Shown here one piece after another: positions 20,221-30,501 of a DNA stretch of 64,000 bases. How positions within the stretch are numbered: position 1 is the stretch's first letter; each line of letters opens with the position of its first letter. Both the position numbers and the translations under genes were made by a program. Source of the DNA: Erwinia aphidicola (GTDB lineage Bacteria; Pseudomonadota; Gammaproteobacteria; Enterobacterales; Enterobacteriaceae); NCBI RefSeq assembly GCF_024169515.1, contig NZ_JAMKCQ010000001.1, positions 2,542,001 through 2,606,000 of the forward strand, in the 5' to 3' direction. The notes under the pieces are model-generated. The model made no database searches, had not been told where the DNA came from, and saw only the letters and a program-made list of their open reading frames with translations.

Positions 20221-21357
20221 TTGATTAAGTCAGCGCTCTTGGTTCTGGAAGACGGAACCCAATTCCACGGTCGGGCCATCGGGGCAACCGGATCGGCAGT
20301 GGGAGAAGTTGTTTTCAACACTTCAATGACCGGTTATCAAGAAATCCTCACTGATCCTTCCTATTCCCGCCAGATCGTCACTCTCACTTATCCCCATATC
20401 GGCAATGTCGGCACTAACGCCGCTGACGCAGAATCCACTCAGGTACACGCTCAGGGATTAGTTATCCGCGACCTGCCGTTGATTGCCAGCAACTACCGCA
20501 ATGAAGAAGGCCTGTCTGACTATCTGACGCGCAACAACATTGTCGCGATTGCCGATATCGATACGCGTAAGCTGACCCGTCTGCTGCGTGAGAAAGGGGC
20601 GCAGAACGGCTGCATCATCGCCGGAGACGCACTGGACGCCGCCGAAGCCCTGGCAAAAGCCAAAGCTTTCCCGGGCCTGAAGGGGATGGATCTGGCGAAA
20701 GAAGTGACTGTGGCACAGCCTTACAGCTGGCAGCAGGGCAGCTGGACGCTGGAAGGCGAACTGCCGGCCGAGAAAGCCGCTGCTGACCTGCCATTCCACG
20801 TGGTGGCCTACGACTACGGCGTGAAGCGCAACATTTTGCGTATGCTGGTTGATCGCGGCTGCCGCCTGACGGTGGTGCCGGCGCAGACCCCGGCAGAAGA
20901 GGTGCTGAAGCTCAACCCGGACGGGGTGTTCCTCTCCAACGGTCCTGGCGATCCGGAGCCTTGCGACTACGCCATTACCGCGATTAAACGCCTGCTGGAA
21001 ACCGAGATCCCGATCTTCGGCATATGCCTCGGCCATCAGCTGCTGGCGCTGGCAAGCGGTGCGAAAACCGTGAAGATGAAGCTTGGCCACCACGGCGGTA
21101 ACCACCCGGTGAAAGATCACGACAATAACACCGTGATGATCACCGCACAGAACCACGGCTTCGCCGTTGATGACAGCAACCTGCCGGCCAACCTGCGCGT
21201 GACGCACACCTCGCTGTTTGACCACACGGTGCAGGGCATCCACCGCACCGATAAAGCGGCGTTCAGCTTCCAGGGTCACCCGGAAGCCAGCCCGGGGCCG
21301 CACGATGCCGCACCGTTGTTCGATCACTTTATCGAACTGATTAAAGCCTCTAAATAA
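20221..21357 (+). CDS. carA: Carbamoyl-phosphate synthase small subunit
   Basis: Glutamine amidotransferase subunit giving ammonia to CarB, for arginine and pyrimidine synthesis. I chose the TTG at 20221 ([15 protein letters not shown]): GGAGG lies five bases upstream, and E. coli carA also uses TTG. The in-frame GTG at 20194 would overlap the promoter region. Length is 378 residues (382 in E. coli). The class I amidotransferase triad is visible: the nucleophile cysteine in FGICLGHQ near 269 and the His/Glu in [11 protein letters not shown] near 350. carB follows after 18 bases. Confidence 0.97.
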   Translation: MIKSALLVLEDGTQFHGRAIGATGSAVGEVVFNTSMTGYQEILTDPSYSRQIVTLTYPHIGNVGTNAADAESTQVHAQGLVIRDLPLIASNYRNEEGLSDYLTRNNIVAIADIDTRKLTRLLREKGAQNGCIIAGDALDAAEALAKAKAFPGLKGMDLAKEVTVAQPYSWQQGSWTLEGELPAEKAAADLPFHVVAYDYGVKRNILRMLVDRGCRLTVVPAQTPAEEVLKLNPDGVFLSNGPGDPEPCDYAITAIKRLLETEIPIFGICLGHQLLALASGAKTVKMKLGHHGGNHPVKDHDNNTVMITAQNHGFAVDDSNLPANLRVTHTSLFDHTVQGIHRTDKAAFSFQGHPEASPGPHDAAPLFDHFIELIKASK

Positions 21358-21375
21358 GATCAGGAGAGAAAGACA

Positions 21376-24300
21376 ATGCCAAAACGTACAGACATACAAA
21401 GCATCCTGATCCTTGGCGCTGGCCCGATCGTAATCGGCCAGGCCTGTGAATTCGACTACTCCGGTGCGCAGGCGTGTAAAGCGCTGCGTGAAGAGGGTTA
21501 CCGCGTTATCCTGGTGAACTCTAACCCGGCTACCATTATGACCGACCCGGATATGGCCGATGCCACCTACATCGAGCCGATTAACTGGGAAGTGGTACGC
21601 AAAATCATTGAGAAAGAGCGTCCGGATGCGGTGCTGCCCACCATGGGCGGCCAGACCGCGCTGAACTGTGCGCTGGAGTTAGAGCGCCAGGGCGTGCTGG
21701 AAGAGTTCGGCGTGACCATGATCGGCGCCACCGCGGACGCGATTGATAAAGCTGAAGACCGTCGTCGTTTCGACGTGGCGATGAAGAAAATTGGCCTCGA
21801 CACCGCGCGTTCCGGTATTGCGCACACCATGGAAGAAGCGCTGGCGGTTGCCGCTGACGTCGGCTTCCCGTGCATCATCCGTCCTTCCTTTACCATGGGC
21901 GGAACCGGTGGCGGTATCGCATACAACCGTGAAGAGTTCGAAGAGATTTGCGAGCGCGGCCTCGATCTGTCGCCGACCAATGAGCTGCTGATTGACGAGT
22001 CGCTGATTGGCTGGAAAGAGTACGAGATGGAAGTGGTGCGTGATAAAAACGACAACTGCATCATCGTCTGTTCAATTGAAAACTTTGATGCCATGGGCAT
22101 CCACACCGGTGACTCGATTACCGTTGCGCCAGCGCAGACGCTGACCGACAAAGAGTACCAGATCATGCGTAACGCCTCGCTGGCGGTACTGCGTGAAATC
22201 GGCGTGGAAACCGGCGGATCAAACGTGCAGTTCTCGGTGAACCCGGAGAATGGCCGTCTGATCGTCATTGAGATGAACCCACGCGTGTCGCGCTCCTCCG
22301 CGCTGGCCTCGAAAGCGACCGGCTTCCCGATTGCTAAAATCGCCGCCAAGCTGGCAGTGGGCTTCACCCTCGATGAGCTGACCAACGACATCACCGGCGG
22401 CCTGACCCCGGCGTCGTTTGAACCGTCTATCGACTACGTGGTCACCAAAATTCCACGCTTCAACTTTGAAAAATTTGCCGGTGCTAACGACCGTCTGACC
22501 ACGCAGATGAAATCTGTCGGGGAAGTGATGGCGATTGGCCGCACCTTACAGGAGTCGATGCAGAAAGCGCTGCGCGGCCTGGAAGTGGGCGCGCACGGCT
22601 TTGATCCGAAGGTGGATCTTAACGACCCGGAAGCGCTGACCACTATCCGTCGCGAGCTGAAAGATGCGGGCTGTGACCGCATCTGGTACATCGCGGACGC
22701 CTTCCGCGCCGGAATGAGCGTGGAAGATGTCTTCGCGCTGACCAATGTTGACCGCTGGTTCCTGGTACAGATCGAAGAGCTGGTACAGCTGGAGCAGCAG
22801 GTAGCAGAGCAGGGCGTTAAAGGCCTGAGCTATGACTTCCTGCGCACGCTGAAGCGTAAAGGCTTTGCCGATGCGCGCCTGGCCGATGTCGCGGGCGTGT
22901 CTGAAGCGGAGATCCGTGCCCTGCGCGAGCAGCACAACCTGCACCCGGTCTACAAGCGTGTGGATACCTGTGCGGCGGAGTTCTCTACGGACACCGCCTA
23001 CATGTACTCAACCTATGAAGAAGAGTGCGAAGCCAATCCGAATCAGGACCGTGACAAAATCATGGTGCTGGGCGGCGGTCCAAACCGTATCGGCCAGGGT
23101 ATCGAGTTCGACTACTGCTGCGTACACGCCTCGCTGGCGCTGCGCGAAGACGGTTTCGAGACCATTATGGTCAACTGCAACCCGGAAACCGTGTCGACCG
23201 ATTACGACACCTCTGACCGCCTTTACTTTGAGCCGGTCACGCTGGAAGACGTGCTGGAAATCGTGCGCATTGAGAAGCCAAAAGGGGTGATCGTGCAGTA
23301 CGGCGGGCAGACTCCGCTGAAGCTGGCGCGTGCGCTGGAAGCCGCAGGCGTGCCGGTTATCGGCACCAGCCCGGATGCGATTGACCGTGCAGAAGACCGT
23401 GAACGTTTCCAGCAGGCGGTTGAGCGCCTGGGCCTGAAGCAGCCGGCCAACGCCACCGTCACCGCCATCGATATGGCCGTGGAAAAGGCGGCGCTGATTG
23501 GCTATCCGCTGGTGGTGCGCCCGTCCTATGTCCTGGGCGGCCGCGCGATGGAAATCGTCTATGACGAAATCGACCTGAAGCGCTACTTCAATACCGCGGT
23601 TTCGGTGTCTAACGACGCACCGGTGCTGCTGGACCGCTTCCTTGATGATGCGGTAGAAGTTGACGTTGACGCGATCTGCGACGGTGAGCAGGTGCTGATT
23701 GGCGGCATCATGGAGCACATCGAACAGGCGGGCGTTCACTCCGGTGACTCTGCCTGCTCCCTGCCAGCCTACACGCTGAGCCAGGAGATTCAGGATGTGA
23801 TGCGTGACCAGGTGAAGAAGCTGGCCTTTGAGCTGGGCGTGCGTGGCCTGATGAACGTGCAGTTTGCGGTTAAGGACAATGAAGTTTACCTGATTGAGGT
23901 CAACCCACGCGCTGCGCGTACCGTACCGTTTGTCTCCAAGGCAACCGGCATGCCGCTGGCGAAAGTGGCCGCGCGCGTGATGGCGGGTAAAACTCTCGCC
24001 GCGCAGGGCGTGACCAAAGAGATCATCCCACCGTACTACTCGGTGAAAGAGGTGGTGCTGCCGTTTAACAAGTTCCAGGGCGTCGACCCTATCCTCGGGC
24101 CGGAAATGCGTTCTACCGGTGAAGTGATGGGCGTGGGCCGCACCTTTGCAGAAGCGTTCTGCAAGGCGATGCTCGGCGCGCAGAGCAACATGAAGAAAAC
24201 CGGTCGTGCGCTGCTGTCCGTGCGTGAAGGTGATAAGAAGCGTATTGCTGAGCTGGCGCGCCGCCTGCAGGCTTACGGCTTCGAGCTGGATGCTACCGCG

Positions 24301-24600
24301 GGTACTGCTGCGGTGCTGAAAGCTGCCGGTATTGAAGTGCGCCAGGTAAACAAAGTGCACGAAGGCCGCCCGCACATTCAGGACCGCCTGAAAAACGGTG
24401 AGTACGCCTACATCGTTAACACCACCGCAGGCCGCCAGGCGATTGAAGATTCCAAACTGATCCGCCGCAGCGCGCTGCAGTATAAGGTGCATTACGATAC
24501 TACGCTGAACGGCGGTTTCGCCACCGTGACGTCGCTGAACTCCAGCGCCACGGACCAGGTGATTTCCGTGCAGGAGATGCACGCGCAGATTACCGCGTAA
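21376..24600 (+). CDS. carB: Carbamoyl-phosphate synthase large subunit
   Basis: Makes carbamoyl phosphate from bicarbonate, ammonia and two ATP; the ammonia is tunnelled from CarA. It has 1074 residues (1073 in E. coli). Two homologous ATP-grasp halves are obvious. The first begins [20 protein letters not shown] and the second, near residue 555, has [18 protein letters not shown]. Each half repeats a PSYVLGG/[11 protein letters not shown] ATP loop and an [16 protein letters not shown] metal site. The C-terminal allosteric domain (about 935-1074) follows. The operon ends at a palindrome pair with a T-run. Confidence 0.99.
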   Translation: MPKRTDIQSILILGAGPIVIGQACEFDYSGAQACKALREEGYRVILVNSNPATIMTDPDMADATYIEPINWEVVRKIIEKERPDAVLPTMGGQTALNCALELERQGVLEEFGVTMIGATADAIDKAEDRRRFDVAMKKIGLDTARSGIAHTMEEALAVAADVGFPCIIRPSFTMGGTGGGIAYNREEFEEICERGLDLSPTNELLIDESLIGWKEYEMEVVRDKNDNCIIVCSIENFDAMGIHTGDSITVAPAQTLTDKEYQIMRNASLAVLREIGVETGGSNVQFSVNPENGRLIVIEMNPRVSRSSALASKATGFPIAKIAAKLAVGFTLDELTNDITGGLTPASFEPSIDYVVTKIPRFNFEKFAGANDRLTTQMKSVGEVMAIGRTLQESMQKALRGLEVGAHGFDPKVDLNDPEALTTIRRELKDAGCDRIWYIADAFRAGMSVEDVFALTNVDRWFLVQIEELVQLEQQVAEQGVKGLSYDFLRTLKRKGFADARLADVAGVSEAEIRALREQHNLHPVYKRVDTCAAEFSTDTAYMYSTYEEECEANPNQDRDKIMVLGGGPNRIGQGIEFDYCCVHASLALREDGFETIMVNCNPETVSTDYDTSDRLYFEPVTLEDVLEIVRIEKPKGVIVQYGGQTPLKLARALEAAGVPVIGTSPDAIDRAEDRERFQQAVERLGLKQPANATVTAIDMAVEKAALIGYPLVVRPSYVLGGRAMEIVYDEIDLKRYFNTAVSVSNDAPVLLDRFLDDAVEVDVDAICDGEQVLIGGIMEHIEQAGVHSGDSACSLPAYTLSQEIQDVMRDQVKKLAFELGVRGLMNVQFAVKDNEVYLIEVNPRAARTVPFVSKATGMPLAKVAARVMAGKTLAAQGVTKEIIPPYYSVKEVVLPFNKFQGVDPILGPEMRSTGEVMGVGRTFAEAFCKAMLGAQSNMKKTGRALLSVREGDKKRIAELARRLQAYGFELDATAGTAAVLKAAGIEVRQVNKVHEGRPHIQDRLKNGEYAYIVNTTAGRQAIEDSKLIRRSALQYKVHYDTTLNGGFATVTSLNSSATDQVISVQEMHAQITA

Positions 24601-24613
24601 TTCTCAGGACAAC

Positions 24614-24686
24614 GGGCGGACCGAAACAAAGGGTCCGCCCCTACTTCTGAAGGGGGCAACCGTCTTTTCCGGTCGCCCCTTTTTTA
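24614..24686. repeat. REP/BIME-type palindromes serving as carB terminator
   Basis: GGGCGGACC (24614-24622) pairs with GGTCCGCCC (24632-24640), followed by CTAC. GGGGCAACC (24653-24661) then pairs with GGTCGCCCC (24671-24679), with one A-C mismatch. A T-run at 24680-24686 makes the second hairpin a plausible terminator for carAB. The GTAG foot of the second unit has decayed to GAAG. Confidence 0.72.
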
Positions 24687-24735
24687 TTGTGATCTCAACA
24701 GAAGGCTGGCTCCGGCAGAAGCAGGCGAGCGCCTT

Positions 24736-25350
24736 TTACGACAATGCCACTTTAATCCCCAGCGCGATCAGCACGCCGCCGAGCATCTTGTCCACGACGC
24801 GCTGCGCTTTTGCCAGCCCGCGACGTACCGGACCGCTCTGGATCAGGACCACCAGTAGCGGCCACCACAGCGTGGAGAGGCCGAGGATAATCCCGGCGTA
24901 CAGCAGCTTCTCGTGCACGTCCGAGTTGACGTTCAGCACCTGGGTGAAGATCGACAGAAAGAACAGCGTCGCTTTCGGGTTCAGCAGGTTGCACAGATAG
25001 CCCTGCAAAAAGGCTTTCTTCAGCGAGGTCTGCTCCTGCACCACATTGCTCAGATCCATTTTGCTGTTGCCGCGCGAGCGCAGCGCCTGGATACCGATAT
25101 AGATCAGGTAGCCCGCACCGGCATATTTCAGCAGCATAAACAGCCATGGCGTGGTGGTGATCACCACGGCCAGCCCGGCCACGCAGTAGGCCATATGAGT
25201 GGCAACGGCACAGTTTACCCCCATGGCGGTCATCAGCGCGGCGCTGCGACGGTAGCGGGCGGCATTTTTAATAATCAGGAAAAAGTCAGGGCCGGGAGAG
25301 ATCATCCCGAGTGCCGCAATAGTGGCGACAAATAAGCTGGTTTCTAACAT
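24736..25350 (-). CDS. LysE/RhtB-family amino acid exporter
   Basis: Inner-membrane exporter family for amino acids such as homoserine, threonine or lysine. It has 204 residues with about six hydrophobic segments and starts at ATG 25350. Family features are the N-terminal ISPGPDFFLIIKNAAR (about 17-32), a GYLIYIGIQALRS segment near 80-92, and the mid-protein FLQGYLCNLLNPKATLFFLS (about 114-133), where NPKA is the classic RhtB signature. The exact substrate cannot be read. It stands alone between carB and folA, where E. coli carries the fix, cai and kef genes. Confidence 0.85.
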   Translation of the reverse strand: MLETSLFVATIAALGMISPGPDFFLIIKNAARYRRSAALMTAMGVNCAVATHMAYCVAGLAVVITTTPWLFMLLKYAGAGYLIYIGIQALRSRGNSKMDLSNVVQEQTSLKKAFLQGYLCNLLNPKATLFFLSIFTQVLNVNSDVHEKLLYAGIILGLSTLWWPLLVVLIQSGPVRRGLAKAQRVVDKMLGGVLIALGIKVALS

Positions 25351-25503
25351 GGCGGCGGTCTGTGGCTGAATGAACGGCGGATTCTACCACGGCCGTTGTT
25401 TTTTGCATGGTGAAAAACAGCGGGAAGGTGACGCAATCGATACCCTGATAAACCTTTACCGAATAACCCGGGCTTTCCTATCGACGAAAGTTTCGCCTTT
25501 CCG

Positions 25504-25509
25504 TATGAT
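25504..25509 (+). promoter_or_regulatory. Candidate folA -10 element
   Basis: TATGAT at 25504-25509, inside TTTCCGTATGATGGCG, resembles the -10 region of E. coli folA (TATAGTGGCG) and lies about 30 bases before the gene. No good -35 is evident. Confidence 0.4.
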
Positions 25510-25542
25510 GGCGCCAATTTTACACCCTGTTGAGTTGATATG

Positions 25543-26022
25543 ATGATTAGCCTGATTGCGGCCCTGGCGGCCGACCGCGTCATTGGGATGGAAAACGCCA
25601 TGCCGTGGCACCTGCCGGCTGACCTGGCGTGGTTTAAAAAGCAGACGCTGAATAAACCGGTAATTATGGGGCGCCGTACCTGGGAATCTATCGGTCGCCC
25701 ACTGCCGGGCCGCCTGAATATCGTGATCAGCAGCCAGAAGGGCGATGCTGAAGGCGTCACCTGGGTAACCTCAATTGAAGATGCGCTGAAAGCGGCGGGC
25801 GAAGTCGAAGAGCTGATGGTGATTGGCGGTGGACGCATCTATGAGCAGATGCTGACGCGCGCCGATCGTCTGTATCTGACGCACATCGATGCGGAAGTGG
25901 AAGGGGATACCCATTTCCCGGACTACGAGCCGGATGAGTGGCAGTCAACCTTCAGCGAGTTTCATGACGCTGACGACAAGAATTCGCACAGCTTCTGCTT
26001 CGAGATTTTAGACCGCCGTTAA
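25543..26022 (+). CDS. folA: Dihydrofolate reductase
   Basis: NADPH-dependent reduction of dihydrofolate to tetrahydrofolate; the trimethoprim target. The second of two adjacent ATGs (25543) gives the E. coli length of 159 residues (MISLIAALA); the first (25540) adds one Met. Conserved features are the Met20 loop [17 protein letters not shown] with the catalytic Asp (about residue 27), [15 protein letters not shown] (43-57), and [10 protein letters not shown] (about 93-102). No change at the usual resistance positions is obvious by eye. Confidence 0.97.
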   Translation: MISLIAALAADRVIGMENAMPWHLPADLAWFKKQTLNKPVIMGRRTWESIGRPLPGRLNIVISSQKGDAEGVTWVTSIEDALKAAGEVEELMVIGGGRIYEQMLTRADRLYLTHIDAEVEGDTHFPDYEPDEWQSTFSEFHDADDKNSHSFCFEILDRR

Positions 26023-26029
26023 ACATAAA

Positions 26030-26130
26030 ACGGGTCGGGCGTGCCCGTAAAAATACGGGTCGGGCATGCCCGTAAAAACACGGGTCGGACATGCGCATAA
26101 AAACACGGGTCGGGCATGCCCGACCCCTAC
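26030..26130. repeat. Four 25-bp tandem palindromic units between folA and apaH
   Basis: Units start at 26030, 26055, 26080 and 26105 with an exact 25-base period: ACGGGTCGGGCATGCCCG followed by TAAAAAC or TAAAAAT. The core CGGGCATGCCCG is a palindrome. The last unit is the full 20-bp palindrome (26107-26126) followed by CTAC, the foot shared with the other palindromes in this window. Unit 3 carries changes that weaken pairing. Confidence 0.85.
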
Positions 26131-26948
26131 GGGGCGCTGCGATTCGATACCTGAGTAAATACCCGCTTATCCTCCCAGCGCAGCATGGTTAAGGTGCCAC
26201 CCCAGCAGCAGCCGGTGTCCAGCGCAATTATCCCTTCCGGCGTTCCTTTACCTTCCAGCGAAGCCCAGTGACCGAAGGCAATGGTGTAGTCGCGTGATAC
26301 CGGGCCGGGAATGGAAAACCACGGTTTCAACGGTGGTGGCGCGCTGTCCGGCGCTTCTTTGGCGATCATATCCAGCTGCCCGTTCGGGAAGCAGAAACGC
26401 ATACGCGTCAGGGCATTGGTGCTGAAGCGCAGGCGCGCCAGCCCGGTCAGTTCCGGTACCCAGTTGTTAGGCATATCGCCATACATCGCATCAAGGAACA
26501 GCGGATAGGTGTCGCTGCTCAGCACCGCTTCCACTTCACGCGCGCAGCTGATGGCGGTGTCGATGTCCCACTGCGGGGTAATACCGGCGTGCGCCATCAC
26601 CAGCTTTTTCTCTTCATCCACCTGCAGCAGCGGCTGGCGACGTAGCCAGTTGATCAGCAGGTCGGCATCTGGGGCTTCCAGCAGCGGGGTAATACGGTCT
26701 TTCGGCTTGTTGCGGCTGATCCCGGCGTAGACGGCCAGCAGGTGCAGGTCGTGATTACCCAACACCATTTTTACGCAGTCGCCCAGATAGCGCACAAAAC
26801 GCAGAACTTCCAGTGAGTCAGGCCCGCGCGCCACCAGATCGCCGGTTAGCCACAGCTGATCGACCTGCGGGTCAAAAGCCACCTGGTCAAGAAGTGAACG
26901 TAGCTCGTCGTGGCAACCGTGGACATCGCCGATTAAATAAGTGCTCAT
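26127..26948 (-). CDS. apaH: Diadenosine tetraphosphatase
   Basis: Symmetrical Ap4A hydrolase (to two ADP), also linked to removal of Np4 caps from RNA. It has 273 residues against 280 in E. coli. Metallophosphatase motifs: [10 protein letters not shown] at 7-16, [12 protein letters not shown] near 34-45, LGNHDLHLL near 63-71, and [11 protein letters not shown] near 119. It ends VSNRSAP, and its stop codon TAG is the TAG of the GTAG foot of the neighbouring repeat, so the C-terminus was probably reset by the repeat. Last gene of the lptD-surA-pdxA-rsmA-apaG-apaH cluster. Confidence 0.96.
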   Translation of the reverse strand: MSTYLIGDVHGCHDELRSLLDQVAFDPQVDQLWLTGDLVARGPDSLEVLRFVRYLGDCVKMVLGNHDLHLLAVYAGISRNKPKDRITPLLEAPDADLLINWLRRQPLLQVDEEKKLVMAHAGITPQWDIDTAISCAREVEAVLSSDTYPLFLDAMYGDMPNNWVPELTGLARLRFSTNALTRMRFCFPNGQLDMIAKEAPDSAPPPLKPWFSIPGPVSRDYTIAFGHWASLEGKGTPEGIIALDTGCCWGGTLTMLRWEDKRVFTQVSNRSAP

Positions 26949-26963
26949 GCAGTAACGCCGGAT

Positions 26964-27341
26964 TTAGTGAATATGGGTGGCAATCGCCAGGCGGAAAACC
27001 GGGATATCGACAAGGAACAGAGAGCCATCAGGTTCGGCCATCTGATAGTGGCCCTGCATGGTGCCCATTGGGGTTTCCAGAATGGCGCCGCTGGTGTACT
27101 GAAACTCGCCGCCGGGTTCGATGTGCGGCTGCTCACCGACCACACCTTCCCCCTGTACTTCGGTTTCACGCCCGTTGCCGTTGGTGATCAGCCAGTAGCG
27201 GCCAATCAGCTGAACCGGGATACGCCCCAGATTACGAATTGTGATGGTGTAGGCGAAGACATAACGCTCATCTTCGGGCGCTGACTGCGATGCAATATAG
27301 CTGCTCTGCACCTGGACACAAACTCGGGGCGTATCGATCAT
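26964..27341 (-). CDS. apaG: ApaG/CorD protein
   Basis: Small beta-sandwich protein of the ApaG (DUF525) family; its exact biochemical role is unsettled, with links to Co2+/Mg2+ homeostasis in Salmonella. The ATG at 27341 ([14 protein letters not shown]) gives 125 residues, the E. coli length. The conserved core [36 protein letters not shown] and [18 protein letters not shown] is intact. It lies between rsmA (2-base gap) and apaH. Confidence 0.96.
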   Translation of the reverse strand: MIDTPRVCVQVQSSYIASQSAPEDERYVFAYTITIRNLGRIPVQLIGRYWLITNGNGRETEVQGEGVVGEQPHIEPGGEFQYTSGAILETPMGTMQGHYQMAEPDGSLFLVDIPVFRLAIATHIH

Positions 27342-27343
27342 GA

Positions 27344-28177
27344 TCAGTTCTCCTGCGGCTGTTCCTGTGACTGTGGGTGCGCAGTCAACCAGTTTGCCAG
27401 CTGGCAATATTGCTTCACGCTGATGTTCTCAGCGCGCAGCGTCGGGTCGATGTTTAGCTCCGCCAGCACTTCAGCAGAGAACAGGTGACCAAGGCTGTTG
27501 CGCAGCGTTTTGCGGCGCTTGCCAAAGGCTTCAGTGGTGATACGGCTTAGCGCGCGGATATCCTCAACGGGATGCGGGATTGTCTGGTACGGCATCAGTC
27601 GCACCACGGCAGAGTCCACTTTTGGCGCCGGAGTAAAGGATTCTGGCGGCACTTCCAGCACCGGAATAACCTGGCAATAGTACTGTGCCATTACGCTCAG
27701 GCGGCCATAGGCTTTACTGCCCGGTCCGGCAACCAGACGGTTAACCACTTCTTTCTGCAGCATAAAGTGCATATCTTTGATAGCACCCATGTAGCTGAAG
27801 AGGTGGAACATCAGCGGCGTAGAGATATTGTAGGGCAGGTTGCCGAACACACGTATCGGCTGGCCTTTCTCCGCAGCGTAGGCGGCGAAATCAAAGGTCA
27901 TCGCATCCTGCTGGAAAATGGTCAGCTTAGGGCCAAGGAACGGATGGGTTTGCAGGCGTGCGGCAAGATCGCGGTCAATCTCGATCACCGTCATGGCATC
28001 CAGACGATCGCCTACCGGCTCCGTCAGAGCAGCAAGACCAGGGCCGATCTCAACGACCACTTCACCTTTTTGCGGGTGGATGGCGTTGACAATACTTTCG
28101 ATAATGTAGGGATCGTTAAGGAAGTTCTGTCCAAAACGTTTGCGGGCAAAGTGACCCTGGTGAACGCGACTATTCAT
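27344..28177 (-). CDS. rsmA: 16S rRNA dimethyladenosine transferase RsmA (KsgA)
   Basis: Dimethylates A1518 and A1519 in helix 45 of 16S rRNA, a late 30S assembly checkpoint. It has 277 residues (273 in E. coli). The SAM-binding motif [14 protein letters not shown] is near 42-55, the acidic EIDRDL follows near 66, and the catalytic motif NLPYNISTP is near 113-121. The C-terminal helical domain ends with a Gln/Pro-rich tail. The start (ATG 28177) overlaps the end of pdxA by 8 bases. Kasugamycin-resistance gene in E. coli. Confidence 0.97.
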   Translation of the reverse strand: MNSRVHQGHFARKRFGQNFLNDPYIIESIVNAIHPQKGEVVVEIGPGLAALTEPVGDRLDAMTVIEIDRDLAARLQTHPFLGPKLTIFQQDAMTFDFAAYAAEKGQPIRVFGNLPYNISTPLMFHLFSYMGAIKDMHFMLQKEVVNRLVAGPGSKAYGRLSVMAQYYCQVIPVLEVPPESFTPAPKVDSAVVRLMPYQTIPHPVEDIRALSRITTEAFGKRRKTLRNSLGHLFSAEVLAELNIDPTLRAENISVKQYCQLANWLTAHPQSQEQPQEN

Positions 28178-29168
28178 TACTGCTCTTAATCATGGTAATG
28201 GCGAGGTTAAGCGCCGTCTTAAAGCTGCCCGCATCGGCCTGACCACTGGCGGCCAGCTCTAAAGCTGTCCCGTGATCTACTGACGTGCGGATAAATGGCA
28301 GACCGAGGGTGATATTCACCGCCCGACCAAAGCCCTGATATTTTAGCACCGGAAGCCCCTGATCGTGATACATCGCCAGCACCGCATCGGCATGCTGCAG
28401 ATATTTCGGCTGGAACAGGGTATCCGCAGGTAGCGGTCCGGTTAACTGCATGCCGCGCTGGCGCAGCTCATCCAGCGCCGGAATGATCACATCGATCTCT
28501 TCCCGGCCCATATGGCCGCCTTCCCCTGCATGCGGGTTAAGGCCACAAACGTAGATGTGCGGCTGCTCCAGCCCGAACTTGCTTTGCAGGTCGGCGTGCA
28601 GAATGGTGATCGTTTCATGCAGGCTGTCGCGGGTGATACTGGCGGCAACGTCTTTCAGCGGCAGATGGGTGGTGGCCAGCGCCACGCGCAGCTCCTCCGT
28701 TGCCAGCATCATCACCACGCGTTCGCGATGAGCGCGCTCAGCGAAGAATTCGGTATGGCCGCTGAACGGGATCCCGGCATCGTTGATCACCCCTTTATGT
28801 ACCGGCCCGGTGATCAGCGCGGCAAATTCTCCGCTCAGACAGCCGTCGCAGGCGCGGGCGAGAGACGCCAGCACGTAGCCGCTGTTCTCCACGCACAGCT
28901 GCCCGGCGACCACGGGCTGGGCAAGAGGAAGCGGCAGCACGGTCAGCGTGCCCGCCTGCTGCGGCTGGGCTGGGCTGTCTGGCTGATACTCGCGCAGCGT
29001 AAGGGGTAAATGCAAAGCTGCCGCGCGGGTGCGCAGCAGCTCGGGGTTAGCACAGACAACCAGTTCAACCGGCCAGTCCTGCTGGGCCAGCTGAACGATT
29101 AAATCGGGACCAATCCCGGCGGGTTCGCCGGGAGTGATCGCGACACGTTGATTACTGAGCATTCGCAT
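28170..29168 (-). CDS. pdxA: 4-hydroxythreonine-4-phosphate dehydrogenase
   Basis: NAD-dependent enzyme of the DXP-dependent pyridoxal phosphate pathway, acting with PdxJ. It has 332 residues from ATG 29168, which overlaps the end of surA; the in-frame ATG at 29162 (MLSNQRV) is equally possible. Motifs: [13 protein letters not shown] near 11-23, [14 protein letters not shown] near 115, the metal-site [14 protein letters not shown], and [14 protein letters not shown] near 215-228. Operon member between surA and rsmA. Confidence 0.97.
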   Translation of the reverse strand: MRMLSNQRVAITPGEPAGIGPDLIVQLAQQDWPVELVVCANPELLRTRAAALHLPLTLREYQPDSPAQPQQAGTLTVLPLPLAQPVVAGQLCVENSGYVLASLARACDGCLSGEFAALITGPVHKGVINDAGIPFSGHTEFFAERAHRERVVMMLATEELRVALATTHLPLKDVAASITRDSLHETITILHADLQSKFGLEQPHIYVCGLNPHAGEGGHMGREEIDVIIPALDELRQRGMQLTGPLPADTLFQPKYLQHADAVLAMYHDQGLPVLKYQGFGRAVNITLGLPFIRTSVDHGTALELAASGQADAGSFKTALNLAITMIKSSNE

Positions 29169-30447
29169 CCAGAATCTTCACATAGGCAGAAGCACGCTGT
29201 TCCTGCATCCAGGTCTGGGCTTCTTCAGAGAACTTACGGTTGAACAGCAGACGGTAAGCGCGCTCTTTCTTCGCCGCGTCGGTTTTATCCACCTGGCGGG
29301 TATCGATCAGCTGAATCAGGTGCCAGCCGAAGGAGGAGTGAACCGGTGCGCTCATCTGGCCTTTGTTCAGGCGCAGCAGGGCATCACGGAACGCCGGATC
29401 GAACACTTCCGGTGAGCTCCAGCCAAGATCGCCGCCCTGGTTCGCGGATCCCGGATCCTGAGACAGCTGTTTCGCGGCGTCGGCAAAGGTCAGCTTGCCG
29501 CTGTTGATCTGCGCTGCCACTTCCTGCAGCTTCTGACGCGCCTGGTCATCGGTCATGATCGGGGACGGCTTCAGCAGGATGTGACGGGCATGAACTTCAG
29601 TAACGGAAATACTTTTGTTATCACCGCGCACGTCGTTCACTTTCAGGATATGGAAGCCAACACCTGAGCGGATTGGGCCGACGATATCGCCTTTCTGTGC
29701 GGTGACCAGCGCCTGAGCAAACAGCGATGGCAGCTCCTGGAGACGGCCCCAGCCCATGTTGCCGCCTTTCAGCGCCTGTGGGTCAGCCGAGTAGGTGATC
29801 GCCAGCTTGCCGAAGTCAGCGCCGCCTTTGGCTTCGCTCACCAGCTGTTTTGCCAGCGCTTCCTGATCGTCAACCTGCTGCTGCGTTGGGTTTTCCGGCA
29901 GTGGCAGCAGGATATGGCTGATGTTCAGTTCGGTGCCGGCATCGTTCTGCGAGGCCATCTGCGTGGCTAACTGGTCCACTTCCTGCGGCAGAATGGTCAC
30001 GCGACGACGCACTTCGTTATTACGCACTTCTGAGGTCAGCATCTCTTTGCGGATCTGCTCACGATAAGTGGCGTAGTTCATGCCGTCGTAGGCCAGGCGG
30101 CTGCGCAGCTGATCGACAGACATTTTGTTCTGTGCGGCGATGTTGGCAATCGCCTGGTCCAGCTGCTGGTCGCTAACCTGAATACCGGCCTGTTTTGCCA
30201 TTTGCAGCAGGATATTGTCCATCACCAGACGCTCAACAATCTGATGGCGCAGGGTTTTATCATCGGGCAGCTGCTGACCAGCCTGCTGAGCCTGGCCCTT
30301 TACTGACTGCATCATGCCGTCAACATCACTTTCTAATACCACGCCGTTATTGACGACGGCGGCGACTTTATCAACGACCTGCGGGGCTGCAAACGCGGTG
30401 CTGGCTGTCAGGGCTGCACCGAGGATCAGCATTCTCCAGTTCTTCAT
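29152..30447 (-). CDS. surA: Periplasmic chaperone / peptidyl-prolyl isomerase SurA
   Basis: Main periplasmic chaperone escorting outer-membrane proteins, including LptD, to the Bam complex. It has 431 residues with a signal peptide ([20 protein letters not shown], cleaved near residue 20). An N-terminal chaperone domain is followed by two parvulin domains (about 175-275 and 285-385), seen in the repeated ISHILLPLP / [10 protein letters not shown] and [16 protein letters not shown] / [16 protein letters not shown] blocks. A C-terminal helix completes it. It directly follows lptD, as in E. coli. Confidence 0.97.
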   Translation of the reverse strand: MKNWRMLILGAALTASTAFAAPQVVDKVAAVVNNGVVLESDVDGMMQSVKGQAQQAGQQLPDDKTLRHQIVERLVMDNILLQMAKQAGIQVSDQQLDQAIANIAAQNKMSVDQLRSRLAYDGMNYATYREQIRKEMLTSEVRNNEVRRRVTILPQEVDQLATQMASQNDAGTELNISHILLPLPENPTQQQVDDQEALAKQLVSEAKGGADFGKLAITYSADPQALKGGNMGWGRLQELPSLFAQALVTAQKGDIVGPIRSGVGFHILKVNDVRGDNKSISVTEVHARHILLKPSPIMTDDQARQKLQEVAAQINSGKLTFADAAKQLSQDPGSANQGGDLGWSSPEVFDPAFRDALLRLNKGQMSAPVHSSFGWHLIQLIDTRQVDKTDAAKKERAYRLLFNRKFSEEAQTWMQEQRASAYVKILDANAQ

Positions 30448-30501
30448 ACTTTTTCCATTCTTCTATCCGCACTGCGGGTTGGCATACCAAACATTACAAC
30501 A

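Noticed and set aside
23008..24582. 524-codon minus-strand frame opposite carB
   Set aside because: It is a shadow of the high-GC carB coding strand: His/Gln/Arg-rich, with no family motif, and fully covered by a certain gene.
26030..26130. CRISPR-like array
   Set aside because: The repeats are directly abutting 25-base units with only A-rich joints; there are no unique spacers and no cas genes.
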